Assembly: GCF_002261335.1 (NCBI RefSeq)
Contig: NZ_NEVL01000003.1
Span: 1,798,001 to 1,862,000 of the forward strand
Length of the DNA: 64,000 bases
From: Bordetella genomosp. 1
GTDB taxonomy: Bacteria; Pseudomonadota; Gammaproteobacteria; Burkholderiales; Burkholderiaceae_B
Reading direction: 5' to 3'
Under the pieces are notes generated by a model, which saw only the letters and a program-made list of their open reading frames with translations, searched no databases and had not been told where the DNA came from. The position numbers were made by a program, and so were the translations under genes. Every line of letters begins with the position of its first letter. Position 1 is the stretch's first letter. Shown here piece after piece: positions 18,048-27,956 of this stretch.

Positions 18048-18842
18048 TCAGCCGAGCAGCAGCGCGTCGTCGGCGAGCTTCTCGCCGCGGACGCGCTCGA
18101 ACATCGCGAGCAGGTCCGGCACGTCCATGCCGCGGCGCTCCTCGCCGGACACGTCGAGCACCACCTGGCCCTGGTGCAGCATCACCGTGCGGTCGCCCAC
18201 GTCGAGCGCCTGGCGCATGCTGTGCGTCACCATCATGGTGGTGAGCTGGTTCTCGGCCACGATGCGGGCCGTGAGCTGCAGCACGAAGTCGGCCGTGCGC
18301 GGGTCGAGCGCGGCGGTGTGCTCGTCGAGCAGCAGGATGCGCGAGGGCTGCAGCGCCGCCATCAGCAGGCTGACCGCCTGGCGCTGACCGCCGGAAAGCA
18401 GACCGATCCGGTCGGACAGGCGATTCTCCAGGCCCAGGCCCAGCGTGGCGAGGCGCTCGCGGAAGCCGTCGCGCATCGAGGCCTTGACCGCGCGCGACAG
18501 GCCGCGGCGGCCGCCGCGCATCTGCGCCAGCGCCATGTTTTCCTCGATGGTGAGGTCTTCGCAGGTGCCGGCCATCGGGTCCTGGAACACGCGGGCCACG
18601 CGCCCGGCGCGGGACCAGACCGGCTGGCGCGTCACGTCGGCCTCGTTGATCAGGATCTGGCCCGAGTCGATGGGCAGGTCGCCCGACACCGCGTTGAGGA
18701 AGGTGGACTTGCCGGCGCCGTTGGAGCCGATCACGGTCACGAACTGACCGGTGGGGATCTCCAGCGACAGGCCGCGCAGCGCGCGGGTCTCGATCGGCGT
18801 GCCGGCGTTGAAGGTAATGAACAGATCGCGTGCGCACAACAT
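18048..18842 (-). CDS. ABC transporter ATP-binding protein (TrpX-like system)
   Basis: A 264-residue ABC ATPase with Walker A IGSNGAGKST near residue 40, signature LLSGGQRQAVSLLMAAL and Walker B ILLLDEHTAALD. The Walker B tail has EHTAALD in place of the usual EPTSALD, which is characteristic of the ATPases paired with PF04392-type binding proteins. It is followed by the D-loop and a switch His in MMVTHSM. It sits one base from the permease gene and ends the three-gene importer. Characterised relatives import tryptophan or tyrosine, but the ligand here is unknown. Confidence 0.92.
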   Translation of the reverse strand: MLCARDLFITFNAGTPIETRALRGLSLEIPTGQFVTVIGSNGAGKSTFLNAVSGDLPIDSGQILINEADVTRQPVWSRAGRVARVFQDPMAGTCEDLTIEENMALAQMRGGRRGLSRAVKASMRDGFRERLATLGLGLENRLSDRIGLLSGGQRQAVSLLMAALQPSRILLLDEHTAALDPRTADFVLQLTARIVAENQLTTMMVTHSMRQALDVGDRTVMLHQGQVVLDVSGEERRGMDVPDLLAMFERVRGEKLADDALLLG

Positions 18843-18843
18843 A

Positions 18844-19734
18844 TCAGCGCCCCTTCTTGCCGAACAAACGGCGCTTGAGCATGGGAATGACCAGCGCGAT
18901 GGTCACCAGGACCGCGGTCACGAGGTTCAGGTCCTGGGCCTTCAGGCCGATGAAGTCGCTGTTGAGGGCCAGCGCGATGAAGAAGCGATAGACGATGGCG
19001 CCGAGGATGACGGCCAGCGTCGCCATGACCAGCTTGCGCGAAGGCAGGATGCTTTCGCCCACGATCACCGCCGCCAGGCCGATCACGATGGTGCCGATGC
19101 CCATGGAGATGTCGGCGCCGCCCTGCGTCTGCGCGAACAGCGCGCCGGCCAGCGCGACCAGCGCGTTCGACAGCGCCATGCCCGCCAGGATCATGCCGCC
19201 GGTGTTCACGCCCTGCGCGCGCGCCATGCGGCCGTTGGAACCGGTGGCGCGCATCGCCAGGCCGGTCTGGGTGGCGAAGAACCAGTCGAGCGCGAACTTG
19301 GCGATCAGCACCACCAGCAGCAGCAACAGCGGGCGCGCCTCGTAGTCGGACAGCCAGGAGGGCTGCAGGATGGTGAACACGGTGGGCTCGGTGATCAGCG
19401 GCACGTTGGGCTTGCCCATGATGCGCAGGTTGATCGAGTAGAGCGCGATCATCATCAGGATGCTGGCCAGCAGATCCATGATCTTGAGCCGCACGTTGAG
19501 CCAGCCCGTGACCAGGCCGGCACAGGCGCCGGCCGCGGTGGCGACCAGGGTGGACGTGAAGGGATCGTAGCCGGCGGCGATCAGCGTGGCCGCGACCGCG
19601 CCGCCCAACGGAAAGCTGCCGTCGACGGTGAGGTCGGGAAATCGCAGCAGACGGAACGAGATCAGCACGCCCAGCGCCACCAGGCTGAAGATCAGGCCGA
19701 TCTCCAGGGCGCCCAACAGTGAAAACAATGACAT
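18844..19734 (-). CDS. ABC transporter permease (BPD_transp_2 family)
   Basis: A 296-residue permease with eight to nine hydrophobic segments. The FPDLTVDGSFPLGGAVAA segment near residue 32 and NTGGMILAGMALSNALVALAG further on match the permeases that accompany TrpX-like binding proteins, distantly related to LivH. It begins MSLFSLLGALEIGLIFSLVALGV. It follows its binding-protein gene by 232 bases, a gap that carries a hairpin, and precedes the ATPase by one base. Confidence 0.92.
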   Translation of the reverse strand: MSLFSLLGALEIGLIFSLVALGVLISFRLLRFPDLTVDGSFPLGGAVAATLIAAGYDPFTSTLVATAAGACAGLVTGWLNVRLKIMDLLASILMMIALYSINLRIMGKPNVPLITEPTVFTILQPSWLSDYEARPLLLLLVVLIAKFALDWFFATQTGLAMRATGSNGRMARAQGVNTGGMILAGMALSNALVALAGALFAQTQGGADISMGIGTIVIGLAAVIVGESILPSRKLVMATLAVILGAIVYRFFIALALNSDFIGLKAQDLNLVTAVLVTIALVIPMLKRRLFGKKGR

Positions 19735-19914
19735 TTAATCAATCCGGTCAGGGGCAGGAACCGGCATGCTATCGAAAGCCGGCCAGCCGATTCTTGCGTT
19801 CGGGCATCGGTAATACCCGAGGTTTCGAAACGAATATTTCGCATCCCGCCGTTTTTTGGCGGATCGGGATCGTCCGTGGACGCGCTGCCGAATGGGCGAC
19901 GCGCGAATGCAAAA

Positions 19915-19951
19915 ATGCCCCGCGCCAGGGTTGCTCCTGGGGGCGGGGCAT
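19915..19951 (-). terminator. Partial terminator between binding protein and permease genes
   Basis: Outer stem ATGCCCCGC/GCGGGGCAT and inner CCAGG/CCTGG, followed on the minus strand by TTTTT. It lies just after the binding-protein stop and ahead of the permease, so most transcripts would end or be stabilised here, giving excess binding protein. Confidence 0.75.
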
Positions 19952-19966
19952 CGGGCGATGCCGTGA

Positions 19967-20941
19967 TTATTTCACGATCTGCGCGGCCTGCTTGACCAGC
20001 GTGTCGGGCAGCTTCACGCCCTGCTTCTCGGCCGCGCCCGGGTTCACGAACAGCTCGAGCTTGGAGCTGGTTTCGGAGGGGATCGCGCCGGGCTTCTCGC
20101 CCTTCAGGATGCGGCCGACCATCTTGCCGGTCTGGATGCCGAGATCGCGGTAGTTGATGCCCAGCGCGGCGATGGCGCCGCGCTTGACGCTGTCGGTGTC
20201 GGAGGCGACCAGCGGGATCTTGGCGTCGTTGCCGACCTTGACCAGGGCCTCGTAGGCCGACACGACGTTGTTGTCGGTGTTGGTGTAGATCACGTCGACC
20301 TTGCCGATCAGGCTGCGCGCGGCCGAGGCCACGTCGACAGTGCGCGGCGCGGCGGCCTCGACCAGGGTCATGCCGGCCTTGGGCAGCAGCTCCTGCAGCT
20401 GCTTGACCACCACCACCGAGTTGGCTTCGCCGGGGTTGTAGACCATGCCGACGCGCTTGGCTTCGGGCACGACCTTCTTGATCAGGTCGATCTGCTTGTC
20501 GAGCGCGAGCAGGTCGGACACGCCGGTGACGTTGGTGCTGGAGGCTTCCATCGCGGGCACCAGCTGGGCGGCGACCGGATCGGTGACGGCGGAATAGACC
20601 ACCGGCACGGTCTTGGTGGAGGCGACCACGGCCTGGGCCGAGGGCGTGGCGATCGCGACGATGGCGTCGGGCTTGTCGCCCACGAACTTGCGGGCGATCT
20701 GCGCGGCGGTGCCGGTGTTGCCCTGCGCGCTCTGGTATTGCCACTTCAGGTTCTTGCCTTCCTCGAAGCCGGATTGCTTCAGGCCTTCCTTGACGCCGTC
20801 ACGCACGGCATCCAGCGCGGGATGCTCGACGATGGCGGTCACGGCCACCGACTTCTGCTGCGCGAAGGCCGGCGTGGCTTGTACGGCCATTGCCAGCGCC
20901 AGCGCGCCCACCGTCAGAAAATGTTTTTTTCCGATCAGCAT
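19967..20941 (-). CDS. ABC transporter substrate-binding protein (PF04392 class)
   Basis: A 324-residue periplasmic protein with a signal peptide ending ATPAFA|QQ and mature start KSVAVTAIVEHPALDAVRDG, the hallmark of the ABC_sub_bind family that includes TrpX. DAIVAIATPSAQAV, VVYSAVTDPVAAQL and VDVIYTNTDNNVVSAY are further typical segments lining the ligand cleft. The ATG at 20941 has AGGAG eight bases upstream; the much longer open frame beyond it is antisense to the aldo/keto reductase. Ligand probably an aromatic amino acid or similar small molecule. Confidence 0.93.
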   Translation of the reverse strand: MLIGKKHFLTVGALALAMAVQATPAFAQQKSVAVTAIVEHPALDAVRDGVKEGLKQSGFEEGKNLKWQYQSAQGNTGTAAQIARKFVGDKPDAIVAIATPSAQAVVASTKTVPVVYSAVTDPVAAQLVPAMEASSTNVTGVSDLLALDKQIDLIKKVVPEAKRVGMVYNPGEANSVVVVKQLQELLPKAGMTLVEAAAPRTVDVASAARSLIGKVDVIYTNTDNNVVSAYEALVKVGNDAKIPLVASDTDSVKRGAIAALGINYRDLGIQTGKMVGRILKGEKPGAIPSETSSKLELFVNPGAAEKQGVKLPDTLVKQAAQIVK

Positions 20942-21196
20942 AGATAAGCTCCTTACACCCTGTGTTTGATTATTCTCTCGCGGCGCCCGTGGCCACGAAA
21001 GCGCGTAGTCTAACGTGTCGATACCAGGGCCGCGGCGCGGGAAATCCCTGAAGCCGACACCTGCCGGTAAGCGGGAAAGGTGTAGTCTACCGTCCATGGT
21101 CCGCTGCATTGCAGCATCGCACGCGGACCGCCGCCGCACACGCGCCACCGCCGCGCCGGGCCCCGCCCGCGCACACGTCACGCCAAGGATCTCATC

Positions 21197-22153
21197 ATGC
21201 AGAAACGCGCTCTGGGCCGCTCCGGCCTGTCGATTCCTCCCATCGCCTTCGGCGGCAACGTGTTCGGCTGGACGGTCGACGCGGCCACCTCGTTCTCGCT
21301 GCTCGACGCGCTGGTCGACGCCGGACTGAACTTCATCGACACGGCCGACGTGTACTCGCGCTGGGCGCAGGGCAACCAGGGCGGCGAATCGGAAACCATC
21401 ATCGGCCAGTGGCTCAAGAAGACGGGCAAGCGCGACCAGGTGTTGATCGCGACCAAGGTCGGCATGGAAATGGGCCCGGGCAAGGTCGGCCTCAAACCGG
21501 ACTACATTCGCCAGTCGGTTGAAGACTCCCTGAAGCGCCTTCAGACCGATCACATCGATCTGTACCAGACCCACAAAGACGATCCCGACACGCCGCTGGC
21601 CGACACGCTGGAGGCGTTCGCCGACCTGATCGCGGCGGGCAAGGTGCGCGCCATCGGCGCCTCCAACTACTCGGCCGCCCGGCTCAACGAGGCGCTGATC
21701 ACCAGCGAACGCCTCGGCCTGCCGCGCTACGAAAGCATCCAGCCCGAATACAACCTCTACACGCGCGAGCCCTTCGAGTCGGGCCTGCAGGAGCTGGTCG
21801 TGACCCAGCAGCTCGGCACGATCAACTACTACGCGCTGGCCAGCGGCTTTCTGTCGGGCAAGTACCGCAGCGCCGCCGACGCCGGCCAGAGCGTGCGCGG
21901 CAAGAAGATCGTGGAGCAGTACCTGGACGAGCGCGGCCTGCGCATCCTGAAGGCGCTCGACGAGGTCGCCGAAAACGCGCGCGCCAAGCCGGCGCAGGTG
22001 GCGCTGGCCTGGCAACTGGCGCAGCCCGGCATCACCGCGCCGATCGCCAGCGCCACCTCGCTGGCGCAGCTCGACGACCTGGCCGGCGCCGCCCGCCTCG
22101 CCTTGTCGCGCGACGACCTGGTGCGCCTGAGCGCGGCCAGCGCCTGGTGCTGA
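21197..22153 (+). CDS. Aldo/keto reductase
   Basis: A 318-residue NADPH-dependent oxidoreductase of the AKR superfamily. The catalytic tetrad is visible: Asp in NFIDTADVYS, Tyr of that segment, Lys in LIATKVGMEMG and His in DLYQTHKDDPDTP. The closest type is the YajO/Tas/AKR11-like group acting on small carbonyls; substrate unknown. It is divergent from the binding-protein gene with 255 bases between. Its stop codon lies inside the first unit of a 14-base tandem repeat. Confidence 0.92.
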   Translation: MQKRALGRSGLSIPPIAFGGNVFGWTVDAATSFSLLDALVDAGLNFIDTADVYSRWAQGNQGGESETIIGQWLKKTGKRDQVLIATKVGMEMGPGKVGLKPDYIRQSVEDSLKRLQTDHIDLYQTHKDDPDTPLADTLEAFADLIAAGKVRAIGASNYSAARLNEALITSERLGLPRYESIQPEYNLYTREPFESGLQELVVTQQLGTINYYALASGFLSGKYRSAADAGQSVRGKKIVEQYLDERGLRILKALDEVAENARAKPAQVALAWQLAQPGITAPIASATSLAQLDDLAGAARLALSRDDLVRLSAASAWC

Positions 22154-22234
22154 CCGACGGGTGCTGACTGGCGGGAGCTGATCGGCAGGAGCTGACCGGC
22201 AGGAGCTGACTGCCGGGTGCTGACTGCCGGGTGA
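22146..22234 (+). repeat. 14-base tandem repeat, six units plus a partial
   Basis: Six consecutive 14-base units of the form GG(T/A)GCTGA(C/T)(C/T)G(G/C/A)C(G/A), then GGTGA. The TGA stop of the aldo/keto reductase is in unit one, so unit gain or loss would lengthen the 3' untranslated region without changing the protein. Units differ from one another by one to five bases. Confidence 0.9.
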
Positions 22235-22269
22235 CGCGCGGCCGGCGGCCGCGCTGAAGCGGATCAGAC

Positions 22270-22292
22270 AACGGGCGCGCACGGCGCCCGTT
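22270..22292 (+). terminator. Hairpin after aldo/keto reductase
   Basis: Nine-base perfect stem AACGGGCGC/GCGCCCGTT with a five-base loop, 36 bases beyond the tandem repeat. There is no T tract, so it may be a processing or Rho-assisted end. Confidence 0.5.
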
Positions 22293-22341
22293 GCGCATGC
22301 CGGCGCGAAGCAGACGCCGGCCAATGCCTTGGCTGGATGTT

Positions 22342-22358
22342 ATGTTATATCATTACAT
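22342..22358 (+). promoter_or_regulatory. Zur-like box before the CobW GTPase
   Basis: ATGTTATATCATTACAT, a 17-base near-palindrome matching the proteobacterial Zur core (ATGTTATA-N-TATAACAT) except for a few positions in the right arm. It is 47 bases upstream of the start codon in an AT-rich island, where it would overlap the promoter. Confidence 0.75.
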
Positions 22359-22405
22359 TCAAGCGGCGCCGCTCCGGTGCGCCCGCGCCCGATCCGGAAG
22401 TCCCC

Positions 22406-23635
<1,230 letters not shown>

Positions 23636-23641
23636 TGTGCG

Positions 23642-23665
23642 GACGGGGCGCCGAGGCGCCCCGTC
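23642..23665. terminator. Bidirectional hairpin between CobW gene and sodC
   Basis: Stem GACGGGGCGC/GCGCCCCGTC closing a small loop, seven bases after the GTPase stop and 27 bases from the convergent sodC stop. It can serve either strand; neither side has a long T run. Confidence 0.55.
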
Positions 23666-23692
23666 GAACTGGCCGCAGCCCCGCGGCCGGGC

Positions 23693-24211
23693 TTACTTGA
23701 CCACGCCGCAGGCCAGGCGCGCGCCGCCGCCGCCCAGCTTCTCGGGATGATCGCTGTGGTTGTCGCCGCCGGCATGCACCATCAGCGCATGGCCCTTGAA
23801 GTCGGCGGCCTTCAAACGCGGCGCGAGCACCGGGTAGGTGGCCTTGCCGTCGGCCGTGACGTAGATCGCGGGCAGGTCGCCCTTGTGGCCGGAATCGTCA
23901 TACGGGCCCTTGTGGGCGCCGGTCTTGTCCGGATCCCAGTGGCCGCCCGCGCCGCCGCCCGGCACCGGCTTGCCGTCGGCCTCGGTGGTATCGCACGACG
24001 GCTTTTCGTGCAGGTGGAAGCCATGCACGCCCGGCGGCAGGCCGGTGAGGTTGGGCGTGAGCACCGCGCCGTATTTGCTGTCTTCGATTTTCACGCTGCC
24101 GGCCGCCTTCTCGACGCCCTTGGGGCCGACGAAATTCAACTCGACGGTCTGTGCCTGCGCATGGGCCACGCCCGCCAGGCCCAGCATCGCGGTCAATATC
24201 AAACGCTTCAT
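23693..24211 (-). CDS. sodC: Periplasmic Cu/Zn superoxide dismutase
   Basis: Destroys superoxide in the periplasm. The 172-residue precursor has a signal [20 protein letters not shown]. Metal ligands are visible in [13 protein letters not shown] (two Cu-binding His), GGHWDP and GAHKGP (bridging and Zn-binding His), HKGDLP (Zn-binding Asp) and [10 protein letters not shown] (last Cu-binding His). The two disulphide cysteines are in KPSC and RLACGVV. The ATG at 24211 has GGAGGAG upstream. It stands alone on the minus strand, convergent with the CobW gene. Confidence 0.97.
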   Translation of the reverse strand: MKRLILTAMLGLAGVAHAQAQTVELNFVGPKGVEKAAGSVKIEDSKYGAVLTPNLTGLPPGVHGFHLHEKPSCDTTEADGKPVPGGGAGGHWDPDKTGAHKGPYDDSGHKGDLPAIYVTADGKATYPVLAPRLKAADFKGHALMVHAGGDNHSDHPEKLGGGGARLACGVVK

Positions 24212-24323
24212 GGAAACTCCTCCAGATCGGTGGGACGGGTCGGCACCCGGCTCATCCCAGTCTAGCGAAGCGTTCCGGCACCAGCAACGCACGCGCCCGG
24301 CGCGTGTGTCACCGATTGCATCA

Positions 24324-24355
24324 GCCGGCGAAAGCCTCTCGCAGCTTTCGCCGGC
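24324..24355 (-). terminator. Hairpin after the malonate-cluster Bug gene
   Basis: Twelve-base perfect stem GCCGGCGAAAGC/GCTTTCGCCGGC with an eight-base loop, starting 12 bases after the Bug stop. It lacks a T tract but separates the cluster from sodC. Confidence 0.6.
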
Positions 24356-24366
24356 GGGTCGCGGCC

Positions 24367-25332
24367 TCAGTCCAGCGTGACGCCGGAGTCCTTCACCACC
24401 TTGGCCCAGCGCGCGATCTCGCTGTCGACGAACGCGCCGAACTGCGCCCCCGTCAGCGTCGGGATGCTGGAACCGTTGCCGGCCCAGGTTTCCTTGATCT
24501 TGGGCTGGTTCAGCGCCTTGGTGACCTCCTCGGTCATGCGGGCAACCGCCTCGGGCGGCGTGCCGGCCGGGGCCCACAGCGCGTACCAGGTCGAGACCTC
24601 GTAGTTGGGCAGCCCCGCCTCGGCCGCGGTCGGCACGTTCGGGAACGACGGCGAGCGCTCCTTGGACGCCACCGCCAGCGGCTTGATGCTGCCCGAGCGG
24701 ATGTGGCCGGCCGACGAACCGAGCCCGTCGAAGGCCATGTCGACCTGGCCGCCGATCAGCGCCGACAGCATCGGGCCGGCGCCCTGGTACGGCACGTCGA
24801 CCAGCTTGATGCCGGTCTGCATGGCGAACAGCTCGCCGGCCAGATGGTGCGTGCTGCCCTTGCCGGCGGTGCCGAAGTTGATCTCGCCCGGGTGCTTCTT
24901 GGCGTAGTCCACCAGCTCGGCGACGGTCTTGACCGGCAGCTTGCTGCTGTTGATCACCACCACCTGCGGCGGCTGCGCGAGCAGCGCCACGGGCACGAAG
25001 TCCTTCTGGATGTTGTAGCTGAGGTTCTTGTAGAGCGAGGGGGCCAGCGCGTGGTGCGCGCCGCCCATGAAGAAGATGTAGCCGTCGCCCTTGGCCTTGG
25101 CCGCCACCGCCGCGCCCACCGTGCCGCCGGCGCCGCCCTTGTTGTCGATCACCACCGGCTGGCCGATCTGCGTGCCCAGCTGCTGCGCGAGCGGGCGCGC
25201 AAAGGTGTCGGTGCCGCCGCCTGCCGGGAACGGGACGATGATGGTCACCGGCCGGTCGGGCCAGGCGGCGGTTGCGGGCAGGCTGGCCGTGCAGGCCACC
25301 AGGGCCGCCATCGCGGTCAATACGTGTCTCAT
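24367..25332 (-). CDS. Bug-family (TctC-like) solute-binding protein
   Basis: A 321-residue periplasmic binding protein of the tripartite tricarboxylate transporter class. A signal ending LPATAA precedes [19 protein letters not shown], the Bug signature that wraps a carboxylate. [16 protein letters not shown] and [13 protein letters not shown] are further conserved loops. No TctA/TctB membrane genes are near, as is usual for Bordetella Bug proteins. Its place after matB suggests a dicarboxylate ligand such as malonate, but a 243-base gap with a terminator separates it from the operon. Confidence 0.92.
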   Translation of the reverse strand: MRHVLTAMAALVACTASLPATAAWPDRPVTIIVPFPAGGGTDTFARPLAQQLGTQIGQPVVIDNKGGAGGTVGAAVAAKAKGDGYIFFMGGAHHALAPSLYKNLSYNIQKDFVPVALLAQPPQVVVINSSKLPVKTVAELVDYAKKHPGEINFGTAGKGSTHHLAGELFAMQTGIKLVDVPYQGAGPMLSALIGGQVDMAFDGLGSSAGHIRSGSIKPLAVASKERSPSFPNVPTAAEAGLPNYEVSTWYALWAPAGTPPEAVARMTEEVTKALNQPKIKETWAGNGSSIPTLTGAQFGAFVDSEIARWAKVVKDSGVTLD

Positions 25333-25543
25333 TGAAGCTCCTCCTTGGTCATGCGCAGGATGGACGTGCCGCCTCGGATGGGGTCGTGCGACGTCCTCGT
25401 GTTATGTGTCGTGGCGCCTGCCTTGCGGCGGCGCCCGCCTGTGCTTCTGCTGCAATCACTTCAAGTCTTGCGGGGTCGCTGGGGGCGGTCTCCTTTCGAC
25501 GTCTTCGGGGCGGGGCCACGGCCGGCGCCCGCGCATAGAAAAA

Positions 25544-25568
25544 GGCCGGCGCATCGACTGCCCCGGCC
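25544..25568 (-). terminator. Terminator after matB
   Basis: Stem GGCCGG/CCGGCC with a 13-base loop, followed on the minus strand by TTTTT, immediately after the malonyl-CoA synthetase stop. It would uncouple the downstream Bug gene. Confidence 0.65.
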
Positions 25569-25575
25569 CGCTGGA

Positions 25576-27117
25576 TCATGCCGCGCGATAGGTGTCGCGC
25601 AACACGTTTTTCTGCACCTTGCCCATGGTGTTGCGCGGCAGCTCGGCCGCCACGTGGATCTGCTTGGGCACCTTGAAATTGGCGATGCGCGCCTTGAGTT
25701 CGGCCTGCATGGCCTGCGGGTCGAGCGTGGCCGACGCGCGCGGCACCACCACCGCGACCACGGCCTCGCCGAAGTCCGGATGCGGCACGCCGATCACGGC
25801 CGACTCGGCCACGCCGGGCATTTCGTCGATCAGCGTCTCGATCTCCTTCGGGTAGACGTTGAAGCCGCCCGAGATGATCAGGTCCTTGCTGCGGCCCACG
25901 ATCGAGAGATAGGCGTCGGGCACCGCGCGGCCCGAGGCCTCGCCGCCCCAGCGGCCCACGTCGCCGGTCTTGAACCAGCCATCGGCGGTGAACTCCTCGG
26001 CCGTCTTTTCCGGCATGCGCCAGTAGCCGGAGAACACGTTGGGGCCGCGCACCTGCACGTTGCCGATCTCGTTGGGCGGCAGCGCACGGCCGGCGTCGTC
26101 GACCACGCGCACCTGCACGTCCGGCAGCGCCCGGCCCACCGTGCCGCCCAGGCGCTCGCCCTCGGCGGCGTCGTAGGGGTTGGAGGTCAGCATCACGGTC
26201 TCGCTCATGCCGTAGCGTTCGAGGATCGTGTGGCCGGTGCGCTCCTTGAAGTCGTTGAAGGTCTCGGTGAGCAGCGGCGCCGAGCCCGAGATGAAGAGCC
26301 GCATGTTGGCGCAGGCCTTGCGGTCGAAGCGCGCGTCGCCCAGCAGCCGCACGTAATAGGTGGGCACGCCCATCATCACGGTGCTGCGCGGCAGGTAGTG
26401 CAGCGCCTGTTCGAGGTCGAGCTTGGGCAGCCAGATCATGCGGGCGCCGGCCAGCAGCGCGCCGTGCGAGGCCACGAACAGGCCGTGCACGTGGAAGATC
26501 GGCAGCATGTGCAGCAGCACGTCGTCCGCGCGCCAGCCCCAGTATTGGTGCAGCGTGCGCGCGTTGGCGGCGAGGTTGCCGTGCGACAGCATCGCGCCCT
26601 TGCTGCGGCCCGTCGTGCCGGAGGTATAGAGGATGGCGGCCAGGTCGTCTTCCTTGCGCACGGCGGTGCGGAAGGTCTGCGGCAGGCCGGCGGCGGCCGA
26701 CAGCAGCGTGCCGCTGCGATCCTCGTCGAGCGTGTACACGTGCTTCGTGCCGGCGGCCTTGGCCAGGCGCTCGATCCAGGGCTGGTTCTTGCTCGAGCAC
26801 ACCACCACGGCGGGCTCGGCGTTGCCCAGGAAATACTCGATCTCGGATTCGCGATACGCGGTGTTCAACGGCAGGTAGACGTAGCCGGCACGCAGCGTGG
26901 CGAGATACAGCAGCAGCGCCTCGGGCGACTTCTCGACCTGCACGGCGACGCGCGCGCCCTTGGGCAGCTTCAACGAGGCCAGCAGATTGGCCAGGCAGGC
27001 CGTGGCACGCTCGATGTCGTCGTAGCTGTATTGCAGGTCGGGCGTTTCGATGGCGATCTTGTTGCGATCGGCGGGAAAGCCGCCGGCAAGGACCGCGTAC
27101 AGATTGGCGTTGCTCAC
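25576..27117 (-). CDS. matB: Malonyl-CoA synthetase (acyl-CoA ligase)
   Basis: Adenylates malonate and forms malonyl-CoA. The 513 residues match MatB length. Motifs in order: YTSGTTGRSKGAML (P-loop of ANL enzymes), YGMSET, TADGWFKTGDVG, GRSKDLIISGGFNVYPKEIE and the C-terminal PRNTMGKVQKN with the catalytic Lys. The GTG at 27117 is selected: GGAG lies nine bases upstream and MatB alignments begin there (SNANLYAVL). The frame extends to 27393 only as antisense-like sequence. Neighbouring decarboxylase and GntR regulator support the malonate assignment. Confidence 0.9.
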   Translation of the reverse strand: MSNANLYAVLAGGFPADRNKIAIETPDLQYSYDDIERATACLANLLASLKLPKGARVAVQVEKSPEALLLYLATLRAGYVYLPLNTAYRESEIEYFLGNAEPAVVVCSSKNQPWIERLAKAAGTKHVYTLDEDRSGTLLSAAAGLPQTFRTAVRKEDDLAAILYTSGTTGRSKGAMLSHGNLAANARTLHQYWGWRADDVLLHMLPIFHVHGLFVASHGALLAGARMIWLPKLDLEQALHYLPRSTVMMGVPTYYVRLLGDARFDRKACANMRLFISGSAPLLTETFNDFKERTGHTILERYGMSETVMLTSNPYDAAEGERLGGTVGRALPDVQVRVVDDAGRALPPNEIGNVQVRGPNVFSGYWRMPEKTAEEFTADGWFKTGDVGRWGGEASGRAVPDAYLSIVGRSKDLIISGGFNVYPKEIETLIDEMPGVAESAVIGVPHPDFGEAVVAVVVPRASATLDPQAMQAELKARIANFKVPKQIHVAAELPRNTMGKVQKNVLRDTYRAA

Positions 27118-27121
27118 CGTT

Positions 27122-27928
27122 CTAGTCTCCGGTAAAGGTCGGTGTCGTGCCGGCCAGGAACGCTTGCACCCCTTCGAGGTGGTCCCGGCTTTCGGCGTAT
27201 GAGAAAAAATCCTGGTATTCGGCCTCGGTGAGCGGCGCGGCATCAGTGAGGCGGCGCGCGTACTGCTTGTTGAGGCGGGCCGCCGCGGGCGCGCCCGCGC
27301 GCACCCGGGCCAGGGCCGCCTCGGTCTCGGCCTCGAGCTCGGCGGGGTCGACGATACGGGTGAGCAGCCCCAGCCGCAAGGCTTCGGGCGCATCGAACAC
27401 GCGGCCCTCCAGCAGCAGCGCCACCGTCGCGGCGCGGCCCACCAGGTCGATCATGCCGCGCATCTCGTCGGGGGCCAGCGGAAAGCCGAGGCGGTTGATC
27501 GGCACGCCGAAGCGGGCGTCGGCCGCGGCGATGCGCAGGTCGCACAGGCTGGCGATCTCCAGGCCCCCGCCCACGCATACGCCGGCGATGCTGGCAATGA
27601 CCGGATGCGGGCAGTCGCGCAGCGCATGCAGAGCCGGCGCGAGCACCTCGCGGTGATAGTGCATCACGTCGGCGAAGCTGCCGCGCTCGCGCGGGAATTC
27701 GCGGATGTCGGCGCCGGCGGCGAAGTGGCCACTGGCGCCTCGCACCACCACGGCGCGCAGCGTCATGTCATGGGCGAGCGCGCCGAACACCTCGGCGAGC
27801 TGGCGCCACATCGCCACGCTGATGGCATTGAGCCGGCCCGGGTGCGACAGGGTCACCCAGGCCACGTCGCCGCGGCGCTCGTGCAACACCTGCCCGGCCG
27901 CGGGCGCCTCGCGCATCTGCTCTGTCAC
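27122..27928 (-). CDS. Enoyl-CoA hydratase/isomerase family protein
   Basis: A 268-residue crotonase-fold protein lying four bases before matB. The oxyanion-hole segments are GASGHFAAGADIREF and IAGVCVGGGLEIAS. In the second, hydratases carry a catalytic Glu near GGGLE-x-A, present here as GGGLEIA; the first hydratase Glu position is less clear. mat clusters in related genera carry this extra gene. Its role with malonyl-CoA is not known; it may act on a substituted malonyl- or acryloyl-type intermediate, or be a methylmalonyl-type decarboxylase. Confidence 0.88.
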   Translation of the reverse strand: MTEQMREAPAAGQVLHERRGDVAWVTLSHPGRLNAISVAMWRQLAEVFGALAHDMTLRAVVVRGASGHFAAGADIREFPRERGSFADVMHYHREVLAPALHALRDCPHPVIASIAGVCVGGGLEIASLCDLRIAAADARFGVPINRLGFPLAPDEMRGMIDLVGRAATVALLLEGRVFDAPEALRLGLLTRIVDPAELEAETEAALARVRAGAPAAARLNKQYARRLTDAAPLTEAEYQDFFSYAESRDHLEGVQAFLAGTTPTFTGD

Positions 27929-27956
27929 GCGTCTGTCCTCGTCGATGCGGCGCGGC

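Noticed and set aside
22146..22234. Possible CRISPR array
   Set aside because: The units are only 14 bases and directly adjoin with no spacers; it is a simple tandem repeat and no cas genes are present.
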